Shown here: piece by piece, positions 35,901 to 47,335 of the stretch
Layout of the letters: the number at the start of each line of letters is the position of its first letter
Position numbering within the stretch: position 1 is the first letter of the stretch
From: Andrena cerasifolii
Taxonomy: Eukaryota > Arthropoda > Insecta > Hymenoptera > Andrenidae
Length of the DNA: 64,000 nt
NCBI RefSeq assembly: GCF_050908995.1
Contig: NC_135130.1
Span: 8,115,001-8,179,000 of the forward strand
Direction: 5' to 3'
The notes under the pieces: generated by a model
Databases searched by the model: none
What the model was told of the DNA's origin: nothing
Seen by the model: the letters and a program-made list of their open reading frames with translations, nothing else
Made by a program: the position numbers and the translations under genes

Positions 35901-38900
35901 TAACAATAAAAAGAAACTAGACTGCGACGCGCGAAAAATAATAAACTAGACAATTTGGAAAATCATATTAACCGTAACAAACCATATGTACTCACTTTGG
36001 GGTTTTTCCCTGTTAAAAACGATGTCCAGAGTGACCCTAATTTATGGAGCGCCCATTTGCTTCCATACCTGAAGAGTATCCTTAAATTGGAGTACGTTGA
36101 CTTGATAAGGTTCAGCAAGAGCCTGTTGAAGTATTCCAAGACGCCTGTATGGAGCCGGGGGAAACCGATTATCTTCGTTTCGCCTTAGTTCCATCGAGAA
36201 GGAGGCTCTCTTGGGGGTGGAACGGCATACCTAACTAATGGAAGCGGCAATCTGGACGGGAGCCGCTTAAAGCGGGAACTCGCGTGGGGTGTAAACAATT
36301 TTTAACAGCCGCCCGTCGATATTCACGATCCATTCCCGCCCGTAATCCAGCGACTAGAATCCGTAAATCGGGGGAGTACGGTACCCGAAGGGCGGCGACC
36401 TCGTAAAAACCCCTCCGCCCTCTCGCAAGAAAATCATCTCCCGCGGTATCGGAGAAACTTTTGAATCCCCGATCTTTACGATCGTACCGAGACGTCGAAC
36501 GTCGAGGGATCGATCGTGCGGTGACCGTCGACGAACTCATGGCTGATTGGGTAATTAACGCTGCGCACGGCCACGCTCCATCGGGAACCGCTGTTCCGTG
36601 GCGTGAACGGTGTGGTGATTTTTAGCATGGGGCACGATTAAAACGATGGCAATATCCCGAGTAAACAGCAGCGTTTTGGTACAAGTGGTGGTCACAGCCT
36701 CCCCAGTTTCACGGGATTGAAAAATGTACAGAGTCAAATTTAATTTGTTCGGCAAGAGATGGTGGAAAATAGAGTGGAAGATTCTGCGCGACAAAATAAG
36801 GCGAAAATGAAGAGTAAAGAAATTGCGGTGGATGCTTCGTTTTCTAGTTATTAGTGTTTAAAGATTTGGGTCCGAAGCGCCTGGGCGGACGGCAACCCGG
36901 CGCGCGTGGGTCAGTAGGGCCGCGCGCGGTCGCCATTACAGAACTACGGCGCATGCGCAGTAGGTTAGTGGAGTAGCGGTCGACAGAAACTCTTAATTTT
37001 GTCAGCTTTTAATGTTTAAACTTTCTTTTGACCATTATTTTGCTTCCAATGATACTACTCTAGGCACATCAAAGGCAATTTTTTTAAGGAGAGAGGGGGC
37101 GAGTTTATTTTCACTTTCAATGATGTTTGATGAAACAGTGAAGCGTGCAAAGGAGGTTTCAAAATGATTGGGTTCGCAGGTTACGGGAACATTTGCCCCA
37201 AAACGAAATGGGGCAAAGTGGTGACGATAGTGTACGCCATAATAGGCATGCCACTTTTCCTGCTCTACCTCAGTAACATCGGCGACATCCTCGCGAAGAG
37301 CTTCAAATGGACCTACGCCCGCTGCTGCCTCTGCAGGTTGGTGACTTTCTCTTCTTTCATCGGTCTCGAGGGGCGGTACCCTAACCGAGGGTGTTGAAAT
37401 CGAAGTAAAAATGTTCCTTTGTCAAGGTGCCGGAGGAGACCGCGGGAATTGGCGAGGAGGGACAGCCAGTACGATGGCGTGGATATTAGAAGAAATCACT
37501 GGCAAGTGAGTTGCCGAGTGCTCTTAGTCCTTCCAGTGCTGGCAATTTGAACGTACACGGTGCGCCACGTGCGTGACTCCTTCAGCCGTATCTTTTGGCC
37601 ATAGGCGTAGAACGCGTATGGGCGTTTCCCGCACAACGCATGCACTGTATGCGCCTAAGCACCTGAAGGATTAAGATCGTGTTTAAGATTATACAGTAGT
37701 GGTTTAAACTTTCTTTTGAGGTTAATAGCAGTAGACAGCTATATCTCTCCTTAAGCACCATAACGTTTATTTTCTTTTTTTTCTATATTAATATTGTAGA
37801 AATTATTTAAAAGGACGAGACAGTGTTTGCTTTTGTTGCTTTCTTATAAAATGTCCCTCGACAGTTGGTGAACATGCAAGGATGGGAGATCGAAGTGTCC
37901 AGCCTGGACAAGGAATCGTTGGAAAGTGGCGAGGGGATGAAGGAGAGCGACGAAAACGACGAGGACGACGACGAGAGTAGCACCTACGATCCACAACGTG
38001 TCACAGTGCCTCTGACCCTCTGCGTCGCGATAATGGTCGGGTGAGTCCCCTAGCACTCGATAAACTTGATCGAATCGAGATGTTTGCGAAGCAACTGGTC
38101 CTCTTCTGCATCCTCTCATTCCTATGGCCATTATTGCACGAATGAAACCTCTGCCATTTTGGCGAGCTCGATTCTCAAAAAGCTTCGTTTCCAACGATCC
38201 TTCAGGTACATCTGGGGCGGAGCGATTCTGTTCTCCGAATGGGAGGAGTGGAACATGCTGGATGGGTCCTACTTCTGCTTTGTCTCCTTGTCGACCATAG
38301 GGTTCGGCGATATCGTCCCAGGGGACAAGATCTACGCGGCCCAGGGCCTCGACTTATCCTTCATCTTCTGCTCCATGTACCTGATGCTTGGTGAGTTGAA
38401 ATCCTCGGGGGTAATTAAAATACTTCCATTTGAACCTAACCCAAGGCTTCCACTTCACAAGTTAAAATCCAGCCATGTCCCAACCACCCCTAATTGTAAA
38501 TTCCACTACTAAAAGAAGACCTCCGTCACGATTTATCCACCTACAACTATGAAATAGAAGTACACTAAGATAACAAACAATATCTGATACAACCTCCCAC
38601 CTTCATCCAATCAAATGGCCCTCCAAAAACCCCGCTTCCAAAGAACCAAGTAGTTGTCCAACTTTCGCCCCAAAGTGTACGAAACTGGTGGTAGCTGCTA
38701 AAAAGCAATCGATCTCGGTAACCCCTTGACACGCTTCGCGACACTTTTGCCCCCCCCGGGGGGGGGGGGGGTTATTAAGTGGGACGCGAAACTGCGCCCT
38801 CCCCCCCGAAACTTTTCGTACGGACCAAGAAGCTGGCGGAGACTCGCAGCTCCGTCGATCCCACGCTCGATACTCCAGAACAGGGGTGTCTGAAGAAGCT

Positions 38901-40444
38901 GTTGGAGCGATTGGTAAGGAAAAAGGTCGAGTTTGTCAGCTGGGACATTCCATGCGAACTCGGACAGATTTCGGAGTAAGTTTTCGCAGATTGCTGAAAT
39001 TTGATATTTAAACGTACCTCAAAGGATTTTTTATAATTTTGAAAAATGACTATTTTACAGCTGTTTAAAGTGAAGTGCTAACTTTTTTTCAATACATTAT
39101 AGCTATGGAAGTAGTAAACGGATGGAGATGAGCTTTCAGGTGCTTATAGAGAAGACATTGAAGTTTTAAGAAAAAATTATTTCTGTCCGAGTTCGCATGG
39201 AATGTCCCAGCTACTGGACGCTACCAGAGAACTCGACATCACGCCGTGTCTATTCGAAGTGGACCTGGGGACTCGTTCGACGAATCGAAGCTGTTGAGCT
39301 CTTTTAAAACGATTAAGCCCGCCCACTTTGCGCTACCACCCCCTGGAAATCCACGGCAATCCGATTGTCGCTCTGGCAAAGGAACAATTACGAGCCCAGC
39401 ATTTGCACGTGCAACACCTGCGCGGCACCGCACCGCTTCATCGATAGTTTTTGAATCCGCGAGGGTGCCATCGATATCGATTGTCCCCTGGACGCGCGGA
39501 ACGGGGTGGTTTCTGCCGGCTTTAAGGGGGTCGTTTCACTGGACTCGCGCTGCTAGGGAGCCTCCTCTATTCCTACTATTTTTCACGGGCATTGTCAATT
39601 TATTTTCATCGCAACGCTGGCTAGATTGTTCCATATTCTGAGGAATATTATCCTCCCAGGTGTAATTGGGATGGTGGGTAATTAGAGTGTCTAGTTTCCC
39701 GTCGACCCAGACTGAACCTGTGGTCCACGACTAGCTGGAGCTCTCCCTAGGGATAGCAGCCGTAACTTATGACCTTCCGACCCTTCGTTTGCGACGTCTC
39801 TGGCTCGAAGCGGCTGGAACCCTTCTATCCATGCCACCGTAACGGAATCGCGAGCTGAGCTCCCACACGCGCGTTAATAATTCTATTTAGATCGGCCCCG
39901 AGCGTGTGGGTGGCGAGGTAGCCAGCTCGCCAGCGGACAAAACCACTCTGCACTGTTCCCGTCGATCCGTTTTATTGAACGACTGCGTAACGCGATCCTG
40001 GGCTTCGTGCAGCCGGGCGGACTGTCCCATTTCAGTCTCCAAATAGACGCGCTGCTACTGAGAATCACAAATCACAGGGTCACGCTGTAGTCCTCAGAGA
40101 CGTCCAGTGACTTAAAAATACAATCAACAATTGTCCGCAGTAGCTGTGTGCAAAATTTCGCGGTTATCGCACCCTCCCCGGTTATAGTGCGCCACGTGGC
40201 TCGCTCGGACGCGCAATAAACGAGGACATCGTCTAATCAAGTTTCTTTATTAACTTTTTTTGTACAACTGCTTGTAATAGAGGCATTCAACGTCGGAAGA
40301 ACATCTTATGATTAACATTTTGAGAGTTATGTTGCAGGTATGGCGTTGATCGCGATGTGCTTCAACCTGATGCAGGAGGAGGTGATCGCGAAGGTGCGCG
40401 CGTTCGTGCGCACGGTCAGATATATATTCCGGTGCGACAGGTGA
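26969..40444 (+). CDS. two-pore-domain potassium channel, K2P-B
   Basis: Seven exons: 26969-27271, 28652-28823, 37180-37336, 37427-37505, 37865-38040, 38206-38390, 40338-40444 (392 aa), all in phase. A highly basic N-terminus (RGRSGRRRKRRRKPW) precedes TM1 (VGIVCLVVGYTIAGAFLF). The extracellular cap carries RNET, a possible N-glycosylation site. Then pore 1 (TTIGYGN), TM2 (VYAIIGMPLFLLYLSNIGDI), a cytoplasmic loop with an acidic run (ESDENDEDDDESS), TM3 (VPLTLCVAIMVGYIWGGAIL), pore 2 (STIGFGD) and TM4 (ALIAMCFNLMQEEV). The C-tail is short, ending YIFRCDR. The last codon overlaps a good donor sequence (CAG|GTGACC at 40441), so an isoform with a longer tail is possible. Intron 2 is 8.4 kb. It carries K+ leak current by family knowledge. 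Confidence 0.9.
27495..27849. mobile_element. hAT-like non-autonomous element in K2P-B intron 1
   Basis: Termini are CAGAGCCGGCC and the complement of CGGGGCCGGCC. Subterminal AGGGGCCCGGGTGCAAG/CTTGCACCCG blocks are also inverted. Flanking 8-mers TATACAGT (27487-27494) and TGTACAAT (27850-27857) match at 6 of 8 positions, as a decayed hAT target duplication would. The interior is AT-rich with no transposase frame. Confidence 0.65.
30030..30320. repeat. diverged tandem repeat, about three copies
   Basis: The recurring block contains GGGGTGAAAT, then GGATTCCT, then GATTAGATATCAACTTGGTT and AATCAACCCCTAAG. It appears at about 30030, 30125 and (partial) 30255. Confidence 0.6.
31557..31720. repeat. 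about 93-bp direct repeat, two copies, AT-rich
   Basis: ATATTTATGGA..AAAAATATAACA..ATAAAAT..CATACAAATC-type blocks occur at 31557 and again at about 31650. Copies differ by several substitutions. Confidence 0.55.
33860..35045. repeat. 121-bp satellite array inside K2P-B intron 2
   Basis: A 121-bp unit is repeated about nine times. Each unit contains CACTTAGTCACCTAAAGCCA, a CCTACGTGGCGAAACGTGGG block, GAGAAGTGACCTCCAAGAAT and CAACCTACTAATTAAACTCA. The phase advances exactly one base per 120-base line from 34141 to 34741, so the period is constant. Central copies are almost identical; edge copies (33860-34020 and 34980-35045) are diverged. Confidence 0.92.
37579..37669. repeat. small MITE-like inverted repeat in K2P-B intron 4
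   Basis: The ends CCTTCAG and CTGAAGG are complementary. The interior shares GGGCGTTTCCCGCACA with the TTAA-flanked elements at 15760 and 62174. No target duplication is evident; the next bases right are ATTAA. Confidence 0.4.
38750..38771. repeat. C8-G14 homopolymer junction
   Basis: Eight C directly followed by fourteen G in intron 6 of K2P-B. Such a run is prone to length errors in sequencing and assembly, and could also form a G-rich secondary structure. Confidence 0.8.
38937..39213. repeat. 31-bp perfect inverted repeat, 213-bp spacer
   Basis: The arm AGCTGGGACATTCCATGCGA with continuation through 38968 is matched by the exact complement at 39182-39213. It lies in intron 6 of K2P-B. 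Probable MITE; flanks show no clear duplication. Confidence 0.65.
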
Positions 40445-41094
40445 CCGAGCCCGATCTCCGCGGTGCTCTGCGATCTCGCCGACGTACGGTGAGTCTGAGG
40501 CTGTTGCGTTTTATTCATGGAATATCTCAGGAGCGCGATGGCGCGAGGTCTGAGCGTTGATAGGAAGCGATGTGGAGGCGACGAAATACGAGGGCCGAGC
40601 CTCGATTTATGCGACCGGATCGCGAGAAGTGTCCTCCGCGACGGTGAAAGAGGACGACGCGCTGCAACTCCTGCATATTTCACGCGGCAACCCTGTTAAA
40701 GGGTGAGGTTCGTGGATGAATGTCGAAATATCGCTCGAAGTAAAGTCATCGCGGCTTCTCCCAACCGCGGCAGTTAAAATGATCCAGGCGTTTTACGAGA
40801 GTTCCTCCAAGATTCCGCAGTAAAATCTTCTTAGCTCGCTCGTTCGTTAGCCAGATTATCTTCCCCGAGAAACTTCGAACGGCGCGGAGTCGACCGAGGA
40901 TATCGGCTCGGCAAGGAGTTCCGCAACGTGAATTATTAACGACTCCATCGGCGCTGTTGACGGAGACCTCTGTTACGCAAACAGCAACAGGGAGGTTTCT
41001 TACAACACTCGTTCGTCGCCCAGGGAAATTCCACTAGGGAGGGAAATGGAAGAGGCTAGAATCGCGGAAGCCTTTGACAAGTTCCAAAGGCGAC

Positions 41095-41100
41095 AATAAA
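41095..41100 (+). terminator. possible polyadenylation signal, K2P-B
   Basis: This is the first AATAAA I see after the K2P-B stop, 651 bases downstream. Assignment is uncertain. Confidence 0.25.
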
Positions 41101-43418
41101 GAAGCTGTACTCTCCATCATCCTCTGCTACCAGTACCCGTTACCCGCAATAGGGACAGCAACTATCAATCGAGCTCGTTAAAAGGTACCTATACCCAATA
41201 CACCTGCGTCCGCAACAAGGCGATTCCCCAACTAGCCTAACGACCCGAATCATCGAGCAACAGCGATATCTCGTGGTGGAGATCGCGAGATCGCGTGGCC
41301 TCGGCCTTCGACGTCTCCGCGCTCGGCCAGGGCAGTCGGAGGGGGCAGAAGATCGGTGGGTAGCGTCGCTGGAGGAGGGACGGGAGCGCAGCGGGTGGGG
41401 ACGGTGCTGCGGCGTTCCTTCATGCGGCGGTCGGACCGCACGAGGCGACGCCTGCGCGCAGGCAACCCGACCACCGCTCCTGCGCGCTGCTCGCACCGTC
41501 TACGGGGTGCGTCCGTGCCGGCGACGCTCTTTATGGACGGCACACAGTTCCCACGGCACTCGACGGACGCCGTTTCACCTCCAGCCTCGCCTCCACTCGT
41601 CGGAACGCGTCGATACCGCCGGCGCGACCTAACCCTCGTCGACCAGATGTCCTGATCGACGTCCATCCGGGGGTGCACGGCCGCGTACAGACGGAGCAGG
41701 CTCGTCGCCGCCACGCGCCACCACGCCGAGGATGCTGGGACGGCGCAGCTCGAGAAAACGTGACCAGCACGACGGAGCTTCTCGGTTAGGTCTGGCTTGA
41801 GGCTGGACCTCCTCCACTCGAGCATCGTCCATGCCGCTCCAATAGGGGCGGACTGTCACAGCGGACAGTCGCTTTCCGTTAACTGTTCCTAACAGACGAA
41901 GGAAGACACTGGTCACTCCATGGAAGCTGGTGGTTCCTACTGCCTCCTCGAGGAGATCGTGTTAATAAGTAGCAAATGACAGGGACGTGCTCGGGGATCA
42001 ATGTAGAGGCTGGCTCTCAGGCGTCCTCCAGGGAAGGCAGGAAACGGAAGGTGGAACTGGAGGAAACGGGGCTGTTCGCCACTGTTTGCCTGTGCGGGGC
42101 GAGCGTCCGCAGGAAGAGGTGCTCGCACTGCGCGTTAAAAGACTGCGTACTCTTCGGGAACCTCTTCGAGAACCCGTTGTTCGTTCCGTCGAGTAGTGCT
42201 CCGAGTTAGCCCGCGGAGGAGGTCACCCTGAGTGGTTCCCTTGGAGGAGGGATCGCTGGAGGCGCCAGCTCGATAAGGACGATCTTCTGCGAGAGGTTTC
42301 AAAGCGAATCGGAGAAGAAGTGGAGAAAAGTTGCTCGAGGACTGAAATGCATCGCGAGGCCGCTGTGGGAAGTTGAAGGCTGCCGCGACACCACCACTGC
42401 TCAGGTAAGTGGCAAGTTGCGAGGGAGTTTCAAAGAAAGTTCTTTCCAACCGCTACGAATCGATGCACCGGTCATGTGCGCTGGTCCCTGACACACACCA
42501 CTCTGCTGCACACTACTCTGAATCTGCACGTAGTCAGAACAAAGGAATGCTTAACAGTTTGAATGGCAGGTTCAAAGAAATGTCCCTTCTTCCTTGAGCA
42601 AACATTCCGCGGCACTAGGACAACAAAAAGAGCCTGGGCGTGAAAACGCGCCGACGCCAACCACAGTGTTTAAAGGTGTCACTGCTAGAAACAAGGTAGA
42701 CAGATGTGGGTAAAGGGTTTAGAGGACTACGAGGCTTCGCGGTTAGCTCACCTAGCCTGTATTTATGAAATCGGGAGACAGAGGACGAAATTAGCGAGGG
42801 AAAGGGATAATTGGATCTCGTGCCGCTTGTTCCTCGTTCTTTCTTTGCGTAATTTAGGGACGAACGTGTTATTAACCGCGACGGGTCGAGACGAATGCAG
42901 AAATTGGACGAAAGTGGACGCGCGGGATTAGGATGATTGGAGCTTTCGGTGGAACGGGTCTCTAAAAGTCACTCGATAAAAGCTGGGCGAGAGGGAGTTT
43001 CGCTGACGAATCGACGGGCATAAAACGAGCCGGAACAGCCAACAAAGACGGGGACATTTATCGGAAGCTGTTAACACGGCGAGCGGGACGTTCACGAAAT
43101 TACTTCGACCGGCGAGGCTTCCCCGAACCGTGAAAAGTTAAACGTCGATCCGCTCCGAATCCAATTCACGATAAATACCTATTCCTTGGCCTCGTCGAGC
43201 TCTGGAGCGAACGGGGCTTGATAAACGACCACGTTTCGGTTATCTACTCGGGAGTTAATCAGGGAAGCCTTCTACCGGGTGAAACGTGGATATTCCATGG
43301 GTCTCGCTGAAAATAATAGGATCCAACAAAAACCTCTAATCGGCGCAAGTGTGGGAGTCAATATTGACAAAGGTACAGTACCTGGGAAGAATATATCCAG
43401 GTCGTAAAAGCCACTCGA

Positions 43419-43720
43419 CCTTTGAGGTTTCGAAACAAGAGGTTTGGAATTTTTGGGGCCGTAAGCTTTCGAGACTTCTTCTTGCAAAACCTCAAGGGAG
43501 TAAGGGTTTAGAGGACTATGAGGCTTCGGGACTTCCACAGCTTAGACCTCGCCACCTCCATCCCAGGTACTAAAGTTTAGGAGACCCAAAGTTTACACCT
43601 TTGAGGTTTCGAAACAAGAGGTTTGGAGTTTTTTTGGGGAGGTAAGCTTCCCAGAGTTCTTGCTCCAAAACCTCAAAGCTGTCAGCTCTGGGACTCCCAC
43701 AGCTTTTACCTCGCTATATC
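43419..43720. repeat. about 179-bp tandem duplication
   Basis: CCTTTGAGGTTTCGAAACAA with the following AGGTTTGGA block begins at 43419 and again at 43598. Shared GTAAGCTT, AAAACCTCAA and ACTTCCACAGCTT/ACTCCCACAGCTT blocks follow. The phrase GGTTTAGAGGACTA also occurs at 42716 and 43506, hinting at a wider low-copy repeat. Confidence 0.7.
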
Positions 43721-46539
43721 CCTTCTATGCACTGCACTGTAACTACTACTACCAAGTTGAGGTGTATAAGGATCTCAAACCCTCTGTTAGAAACGTCCCC
43801 AATTAAGTGGTGCACATGATCCATTAAGGAACCTGATCCCAAGCACCCGGTTCCTATCAAGGTTGACTCAACGCTATACGCTTACGCGAGAGCAACGCCA
43901 GCGCGCCCCTGAGGCCTGCAACCCGCGTAGGAGATCTCCCAGCGCCACGTGAAAGGGACATTTCTGCTTGGTGGTCGTTCGATCCACGGCAGCGTGCCGC
44001 GTTTGTCGATTCGTCAGTGAAATTCGCTTTTACTCGGTGTAAAAGCGCAGGCGTCACTCCCACATAGATAATTCATAATGACGAAGCTCCGACTATGGTT
44101 GTCGCCTCCCCTCGCAGCCCCTCCTTTCCATCGACCCTTTCGCCTTATTTTCTCTATCCCTGCACCCTTTTCGGCCCCTGACTTCCACCCTCCTCCACCC
44201 CCGGAGGAGCTCGCAGCCAGCCTCTAACGGCGTCTTTTAGCGTAATTGGTTCCCAGCACGTTCCGCGTGCAAGATGCAAGAACGACTCCGTCTGTTCCCT
44301 CGGCGCGGTACTCGGCTGGAAAGCATTCGGGGCTGGTGGTTTTTGATGGATGTATGACGGCTGGAGGTTGTTAGGATGGTAGTTCTAGAGGGTGGTCCGC
44401 GGGAACGTGTCCAATTGGTCCCTTGAGTTGCTCGGATATTCCTGTGCGCCCTGCAATGGCGTCCTTGTTGCTGTAAGGGGTTCAAAAGGGACTCCGAGTA
44501 CAAAGGGTGGTGCAGGTAAATGTATTATGATATTCCTGGGGAATAGAGGTGATGGTAGCAGTGGATGTTCTGTAATTCCTGGCGAACACCGTGTTACACC
44601 CTCGAACTTGAAGAACCCCGAGGAACATCCACCTCCAATCACGTTTCCATCGTTTCCAAGACTCTCAAGAGCCAGCAGGGCGTTTCGAGAGACCTTCAGC
44701 CAGGTCCATCGAGTCCACGAAGATCGTGGAATCCCTTCGAGATTTCCCCCATCGAGCGCCTCGTGGCCGAGGGTAAACAGCTTCCCCCGCGTTAGAGGCG
44801 TTTAAGTGAAAATTCCTTCGATGGGTTCCTCGAATCCGGTATCGTCTCCCGTTATTTGTCTACTCCACTCGATTACAGTCCCTTCTTCGTCCTCCTGCCA
44901 CGGGGACCCCACCAGTCGCGACAAGTTCGCCGGAAAACGGCGCGAACGAGAGCTGATTTGAATTTCTCCACGGTCAGCGAGCCGTCCAATTTCCTACGCC
45001 TTTTTTTTCTCCTCTCGTCGTCGTAAAAAACAGCGTCGACAGGGTTGACTGCTTTCGAGAGCTTGTAATCCTAAGTGTCCCACGGTAAACGGGGTTTTTC
45101 CTTTCCCTCTCTCGCGCCACCTCTTCCTTGCCAGTCCAGCTGGAAGAAGAGGGATTAAGGGTGGACTTACGCGAGTATCCTTGCCGGTTTCTTGGTCCTT
45201 TGAGGCCTTTATTAGCGACGTTTATGTACTACGACGGCTCGAGAAACTCTCCTCGTGGAAAGTTATCGCCACGGGCATTTCAAATAACACCCGCAGCGTG
45301 GCCCCCTTACGAGTATCGCGGGCGCGCGCGCGCTCGGTGTTCCTAACCTCCTATGAGTGGCCGTCGAGCGCAGCAGGTTAATTAAGCTTTCGTGCGTCGA
45401 CGTGTCTCTTGTGCTTCGTGCCGTGAGCTCGCAGTCGAAATTAATGAAAGAAACGCAACGTTTCGGGGCTACCCGAGGCCTCGATCAAAGATTCTCATTA
45501 TCAACCGAACAATTCGAGAATCTAACAGGTTTAGAGGTTAATTCGGAGTGGGTTGCCTAATTATAAGTTCCATGCCGGAATAACTTGCGAGGAGTTTTGA
45601 CGATGTCGAAAGAATACCGAATTTTGCATAAAATTGTATTAACACTTGTTGGTCCTGACTGTAATAGTTGACGAGACACTTTGCTTCGCTTATGAAAAAT
45701 TTGAAGGAAAATATCTTGTTAAATATGAAGAGTAGCTTGACACGAAATTAAGCACAATGCCTCATTCGTGTATAAAAATTCTTCAACCGACATTTAATTT
45801 GGGAATGATTGTCGTGTCCGAGAAAGGAACGTGCGAATACCTACGCAGCAGTTCGGAAAAGGAACCGTGTACGGGCGTAGATGTGTCGCAAAGTAGGTTA
45901 GGCAAAAGCGAAATGTGTGTCGAACGGCGGGTTGCCGCGCGGAGGGGTTGGCCGACGAGGTTATCGGTCGGAGGGCGGTTCGTCTGAAGTTTCCAGCTTT
46001 ACGGCCGGCTAAAATCGAGAGGGAACATTCAATTAGGTCTTATCGGTTCACGAGCCGAGTTTTTATCGCGTTTGATCGCCCTTTATTCGCGTATATACGG
46101 CCCCGGCCGTGGCCTGGCCCGCGGCTTTTCCAACCCCCGTTATCTCGACGCTCGTGCCTCATTTGCGAACGAGAAGCTCCTCCACCAGTACCCGGCCCTC
46201 CGAGGATAAAAAGGCTGCCTCTGCTCTCTCCTTAAACCCTCCTGCAAACCACCCCCTCTTCCTTATCTCGTGTCCCCTCGCCGCCCCTAGAGCTGCGACT
46301 ATAAATACACCTGGCCCGTTTAGCAGACCTTACAACGCCACGATTTATTTACTACTTTCAGTCGGACCCCTGAAATTCACCCCGCTGGAATCGTTGTTGT
46401 CCCGTGACACGATTAATCGAGGTTGTTTCTCTTTTCGTGGATATTTTTGGGGTTTGGAGCTTGATGACGGGGCTTCTAGTAAGGGTTTCAGGGGTTTTGG
46501 TGGGCTTGAGGGTTACCGGTGTTGGTGTCTCTGATTTGG

Positions 46540-47335
46540 AGGAATCCTATGTTGAGGATTTTTAATTGGATGATTTCTAAGTTCAGAATTCCTAAGTTGG
46601 GGATCCCTAAATTGAAAATTCCTGAGTTAAGGATCCATAAGTTGAGAATTCCTAAGTTAAGGACCCCTAAGTTGAGAATTTCTAAGTTATGGATCCATAA
46701 GTTCAGAATTCCTAAGTTAAGGATCCTTACGTTGCTAATTCTTAAGCTAAGAATCCCTAAGTTGAGAATTCCTAAGTTGAGAATTCCTAAGTTAAGGAAC
46801 CATAAGTTAAGAATTCCTAAGTGGGGAATCCCTAAGTTGAGGATTCCTAAGTTAAGAATTCCTAAGTTAAGAGTTCCTAAGTTGAGAATTCCTAAGTTAA
46901 GAATTCCTAAGTTGAGAATTCCTAAGTTGGGGATTCCTAAGTTGCTAATTCCTAAGTTAAGAATTCCTAAGTTGAGAATTCCTAAGTTAAGAATTCCTAA
47001 GTTGGGGATTCCTAAGTTGGGGATTCCTAAGTTGCTAATTCCTAAGTTAAGAATCCCTAAGTTGAGAATTCCTAAGTTAAGGATCCATAAGTTAAGAATT
47101 CCTAAGTTGGGAATCCCTAAGTTGAGAATTCCTAAGTTAAGAATTCCTAAGTTAAGAATCCCTAAGTTGAGAATTCCTAAGTTGGGAATCCCTAAGTTGA
47201 GAATTCCTAAGTTAAGAATTCCTAAGTTGGGGATTCCTAAGTTAAGAATCCCTAAGTTGAGAATTCCTAAGTTAAGGATCCATAAGTTATGGATTCCTAA
47301 GTTGAAAATTCTCAAGTTGAGGATTCCTAAGGATC
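46540..47335. repeat. 15-bp minisatellite open in both directions
   Basis: About 50 units of the 15-bp type TTGAGAATTCCTAAG, with variants TTAAGAATT, TTGGGGATT and TTAAGGATCC. Since 15 is a multiple of three, the array gives long open frames on both strands: a KLRIP-type pentapeptide repeat on + and an LGILN-type repeat on -. No start context, splice site or flanking exon supports real translation. Confidence 0.92.

Larger units (their letters stand above)
28824..37179. other. K2P-B intron 2, no additional gene seen
   Basis: Besides the repeats listed at 30030, 31557 and 33860, this holds AT-rich sequence (31000-32150) and GC-rich blocks (28850-29550, 30550-31000, 32450-33700, 35100-36550) with TTAATTAA-like motifs. 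The longest open frame (32561-33175, -, 204 codons) has no recognisable domain. The GC-rich blocks could hold regulatory elements, but that cannot be judged from one sequence. Confidence 0.4.

Noticed and set aside
41250..41825. 191-codon minus-strand frame
   Set aside because: Overlaps equally long plus-strand frames in a CpG-rich block; R/A/P-rich with no known motif.
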